NCBI GenBank assembly: GCA_001784055.1
Contig: MFOZ01000036.1
Coordinates: 1-22,244 of the forward strand
Reading direction: 5' to 3'
Length of the DNA: 22,244 bases
Source: Candidatus Levybacteria bacterium RIFCSPLOWO2_01_FULL_42_15
Lineage (GTDB): Bacteria > Patescibacteriota > Microgenomatia > Levybacterales > UBA12049
The notes under the pieces are model-generated. The model was not told the DNA's origin and did no database searches. It saw nothing but the letters and a program-made list of their open reading frames with translations. Below are positions 19,877 through 22,244 of this stretch, one piece after another (position 1 is the stretch's first letter; each line of letters opens with the position of its first letter). The translations under genes and the position numbers were made by a program.

Positions 19877-20854
19877 ATGGAGACTGTTTCTTTTTTTAAC
19901 TGGGTTGATTACGTGATGATTCCCCTTGTTGTCTGGTATGCGCTTCAAGGAGGATCAAAAGGATTAATAGGCGAGTTTATAAATTTTGTCTTCTACGTTA
20001 TAGCCTTTACTATTGGACTTATTTTATACCCATACGTTTCTTCCCTTATAATTCTTTTATTTCCTGTTTCAAAGGCGTTTGCAAATCCCATTTCGTTTCT
20101 TTGCGTCGTTTTCATAAGCACCGTGAGCTTTTTTATAATCCTTTCAATTCTTTTTCCTTTTGTGCGTGTGGTTACGGTAAAAAACGTTTTCTTGGCGAGA
20201 GTAAGCAAAGGAGGGGGCATGCTGTTTGCGACAGCGTCCTTTTATGTTATTGCAAGTTTCTTTTTTATGGTGCTTGTTTCTTTTCCTATCTCAGCGTTTT
20301 TGACACAGTCGATCTCATCATCGGGCGTGGGGGGCATTATGCTGGGGAAGACGCAGATTTTTGAAAAAAACCTCAACGAAATTTTAGGAAGGTCTCTTTT
20401 CTCGCTTATGAATTTTTTTACCGTGTCTCCTCATGAAAAACAGTCGTACGCACTGCTTACCACGAATTCTTTTGTCATTGACAAAGCATACGAACAGAAA
20501 ATGTTTAAGGAGCTTAACCGCGAACGGGCGCTTTACGGAATGTTCCCGCTTGTTCTTAATGGGGAGTTATCAGCTATTGCGCGCACGCACGCAAAAGATA
20601 TGGTAAAGAGGGAATATTTTTCTCATTACTCTCCCGAAGGAAAATCCCCCTCTGATCGGATAAGAGGCGGAGTGTTTGGAGCAATAGGAGAAAATCTGGC
20701 CATTGCCCCGAATGTTGATCTTGCAATGAGGGGGTTTATGCAAAGCTCTGAGCATCGTCGCAATCTTTTATCGCCTCGCTTTCGAAACGTGGGAATAGCA
20801 GCGTTAGATACGGGGAAATACGGGATAGTATTTGCGCAGGAGTTTACCGATTAA
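19877..20854 (+). CDS. CvpA-like membrane domain fused to a CAP/SCP (YkwD-like) domain
   Basis: A 325-residue protein. Residues 1-180 are CvpA-like: WVDYVMIPLVVWYALQGGSKGLIGEFINF is the first helix block, with further helices at about 34-62, 71-97 and 115-143. Residues 200-325 form a CAP domain: LNRERALYGMFPLVLNGELSAIARTHAKDMVKREYFSHYSPEGKSPSDRI, then GENLA (271-275) and SEHRRNLLSPRFRNVGIA. Putative CAP cleft residues are H238, E272 and H293, with E247 nearby. CvpA proteins are linked to colicin V production and envelope stress; bacterial CAP domains are extracytoplasmic and of mixed function. The fusion would tether the CAP domain outside. It is divergent from the PBP pair. Confidence 0.88.
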   Translation: METVSFFNWVDYVMIPLVVWYALQGGSKGLIGEFINFVFYVIAFTIGLILYPYVSSLIILLFPVSKAFANPISFLCVVFISTVSFFIILSILFPFVRVVTVKNVFLARVSKGGGMLFATASFYVIASFFFMVLVSFPISAFLTQSISSSGVGGIMLGKTQIFEKNLNEILGRSLFSLMNFFTVSPHEKQSYALLTTNSFVIDKAYEQKMFKELNRERALYGMFPLVLNGELSAIARTHAKDMVKREYFSHYSPEGKSPSDRIRGGVFGAIGENLAIAPNVDLAMRGFMQSSEHRRNLLSPRFRNVGIAALDTGKYGIVFAQEFTD

Positions 20855-20860
20855 AATACA

Positions 20861-20866
20861 TATAAT
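20861..20866 (+). promoter_or_regulatory. -10 box of pgk
   Basis: TATAAT ends 9 nt before the pgk ATG and 6 nt before an ATT that directly precedes it in frame. It lies 6 nt after the stop of the CvpA-CAP gene. No clear -35. Confidence 0.5.
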
Positions 20867-20875
20867 GGAACTATT

Positions 20876-21979
20876 ATGTATAATCTTTCCGTTCTCTCCC
20901 AGCATGATATAGAAGGCGTCGTATGTCTTCTGCGTTCTGATCTTGACGTCCCTCTGGTGGACGGGGCTATTGATGATGAGACAAGGCTTATTGCTTCCCT
21001 ACCAACCATTGAATATCTCCTCCTAAACAGAGCGAGTATTGTTATTTGCGGACATTTGGGCAGGCCGGCGTCCTTTATTCAGAATCCTCTTGAATTACCT
21101 TCCTCTCAAGAAGATTTTGTAGAGCTTAGTCTTTTGCCTGTTGCGCAGTGGTTTGCCCAAAAACTGCGTTTCCGCATAAAGAAGGGGAGAAAAAACGGGT
21201 TTTTTGGGTGGGAAATTGGAGGAGACATGTTTCTTCTTGAAAACATACGTTTCTATAAAGGAGAAACGGAGAATGATGCCAATTTCGCGCAATTACTTGC
21301 TTCTCTCGCGCACATCTATATCAATGATGCTTTTGCGGTAAGCCACAGAAGTCATGCGTCTATTGTGGGAGTTACCCATTATATTCCCCATGTGGCAGGG
21401 TTTCGGCTCGCGACAGAGGTACGGTTTTTAGAAGGAGTGCTCTCTGACCCAAAACGGCCGTTGGTGGTGGTTATGGGAGGAAAAAAGATTGAAACCAAGC
21501 TTCCTCTTCTTCGCGCAATGGCGAGAATGGCAGACTACGTATTGGTGGGTGGGAAAGTTTCCCAAGAAGCAGAACGAATTCTTGTTGAAGACGCGAATGG
21601 CATACATAAAGATCACATTTTCCTTGCGGACCAAAACAAAGACAAAACGGACATTACCAAAGAGAGCGTTCGCCGCTTTATAGCCATTATTAAAACCGCG
21701 CGCATGATTATTTGGAACGGATCAATGGGGATAATTCAGCCGTCAGCAACTAGCCGTCAGCAATCAGAAAGAGAGGATACGGAGAGGGGGACCAGAGAAA
21801 TTGCCAATGCCATTGCAAAAAGCCGCGCGTTTACGCTTGTTGGAGGAGGCGATACGGTTGAGTATCTCAATAGGCTTAAGATCGCGGATCGGTTTAGTTT
21901 TGTATCAACGGGGGGTGGAGCAATGCTGGCGCTCTTAAGCGGAGAAAAGCTTCCCGGTCTTGAGGTTCTTGCTACCTAG
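20876..21979 (+). CDS. pgk: Phosphoglycerate kinase
   Basis: A 367-residue protein, slightly short for the family. N-domain motifs: LLRSDLDVPLVDG (18-30, usually RVDLNVP), ICGHLGRP (57-64), LLENIRFYKGE (120-130) and INDAFAVSHRSHAS (149-162). C-domain motifs: VVVMGGKKIETKLPLL (197-212), IWNGSMG (279-285, usually WNGPMG) and LVGGGDTVEYL (321-331) with FVSTGGGAMLALLSG. It makes ATP from 1,3-bisphosphoglycerate. Residues 287-303 (QPSATSRQQSEREDTER) are extra relative to the usual junction 'GvfE...GT' and are partly encoded by an inverted GCTAGTTGCT-type repeat. GAPDH starts about 100 nt downstream with its own promoter. Confidence 0.93.
   Translation: MYNLSVLSQHDIEGVVCLLRSDLDVPLVDGAIDDETRLIASLPTIEYLLLNRASIVICGHLGRPASFIQNPLELPSSQEDFVELSLLPVAQWFAQKLRFRIKKGRKNGFFGWEIGGDMFLLENIRFYKGETENDANFAQLLASLAHIYINDAFAVSHRSHASIVGVTHYIPHVAGFRLATEVRFLEGVLSDPKRPLVVVMGGKKIETKLPLLRAMARMADYVLVGGKVSQEAERILVEDANGIHKDHIFLADQNKDKTDITKESVRRFIAIIKTARMIIWNGSMGIIQPSATSRQQSEREDTERGTREIANAIAKSRAFTLVGGGDTVEYLNRLKIADRFSFVSTGGGAMLALLSGEKLPGLEVLAT
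21737..21767 (+). repeat. GCTAGTTGCT-type repeat, inverted copy inside pgk
   Basis: CCGTCAGCAACTAGCCGTCA then GCAATCAG is a tandem of about 14 nt (CCGTCAGCAACTAG / CCGTCAGCAATCAG). Its reverse complement contains GCTAGTTGCTGACGG, matching 5102-5116 except for one base. It encodes SATSRQQS in pgk without breaking the frame. Confidence 0.6.
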
Positions 21980-22046
21980 TCAGTTTTAACTCTTTCTCTG
22001 CGCGCTCTGCTTTTCTCCAGTCAATATACCCACTGGAAGTTTCCCC

Positions 22047-22075
22047 TTGATCAAACACGAATAGGGTTCTATACT
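22047..22075 (+). promoter_or_regulatory. Promoter of the GAPDH gene
   Basis: TTGATC (22047-22052), 17 bp, TATACT (22070-22075), then AAAGGT and ATG at 22082. This is the clearest case of a -10 box exactly 6 nt before a start codon with a good -35. Confidence 0.75.
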
Positions 22076-22081
22076 AAAGGT

Positions 22082-22244
22082 ATGGTGAAAGTTGCGATTA
22101 ATGGATACGGACGAATTGGTAGACTTGCGCACAGGGTAATCCTTGAGAGATTTTCATCGCAAATAGAGGTCGCTGCGATTAACGCCGGTTCATCAACCGA
22201 TATTAAAGGTTGGATGTATCTTCTCAAATATGACACGGTGTATG
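22082..22244 (+). CDS. gap: Glyceraldehyde-3-phosphate dehydrogenase, N-terminal part (cut by window end)
   Basis: The first 54 codons are present. VKVAINGYGRIGRLAHRVIL is the Rossmann NAD(P)-binding start (NGxGRIG), and KGWMYLLKYDTVY corresponds to the conserved 'yLlkYDsvhG' block. It oxidises glyceraldehyde-3-phosphate to 1,3-bisphosphoglycerate, the substrate of the PGK just upstream. The region between is usually IND; here it reads INAGSST. The start is fixed by the promoter 6 nt upstream, so the message is predicted leaderless. The catalytic domain lies beyond the window. Confidence 0.93.
   Translation, partial: MVKVAINGYGRIGRLAHRVILERFSSQIEVAAINAGSSTDIKGWMYLLKYDTVY

Overview
The window looks like a piece of a Patescibacteria (CPR) chromosome, probably the Microgenomates branch. 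The taxon is inferred from gene content and cannot be proved from sequence alone. Supporting signs are a compact layout, tRNAs mostly without encoded CCA, many genes that start at or next to the expected transcription start, a SpoIID-like protein with rearranged motif order, a CvpA-CAP fusion, and an archaeal-type class I aldolase in a sugar-phosphate operon. TGA is an ordinary stop here, so the Gracilibacteria/SR1 code does not apply.

Layout. 1-1450, minus strand: a SAM methyltransferase, a RelE-type toxin and its Phd/YefM antitoxin, with a remnant of an XRE-type helix-turn-helix gene between toxin and methyltransferase. 1524-6190: an RNA-rich zone holding all four serine tRNA isoacceptors (GCT, CGA, TGA, GGA), two arginine tRNAs (GCG, CCG) and smpB-ssrA (tmRNA with a 31-residue tag), interleaved with comF, a VIT-family transporter, a two-helix membrane protein and a Nudix hydrolase. 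Each serine tRNA, and more loosely the tmRNA, is followed directly at its discriminator base by a hairpin element beginning CAACGT or CAGCGT. 6279-7323: a DoxX-like membrane protein and a Met-rich SHOCT protein. 7374-11853, minus strand: a tight four-gene envelope operon (SpoIID-like protein, bacterial-PH membrane protein, two-helix protein, degenerate PP2C fused to a beta-propeller). 11923-15369, plus strand: LytR_C-domain protein, PfkB kinase, aldolase, RpiB and Rpe. 15350-19853, minus strand: two tandem class A penicillin-binding proteins. 19877-22244, plus strand: CvpA-CAP protein, phosphoglycerate kinase and the start of glyceraldehyde-3-phosphate dehydrogenase.

How it fits together. PfkB, aldolase, GAPDH and PGK cover sugar phosphorylation and middle glycolysis; RpiB and Rpe interconvert pentose phosphates. 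The PBPs, SpoIID-like protein, LytR_C protein and the membrane/propeller proteins form an envelope and peptidoglycan module. SmpB and tmRNA rescue stalled ribosomes. First genes of transcripts mostly have a -10-like hexamer exactly 6 nt before the start codon (leaderless mRNAs), while several internal operon genes have Shine-Dalgarno sequences. No stretch over about 300 bases lacks a gene or RNA; the largest gap, 1411-1632, holds the toxin-antitoxin promoter and a tRNA-Ser 3' element.
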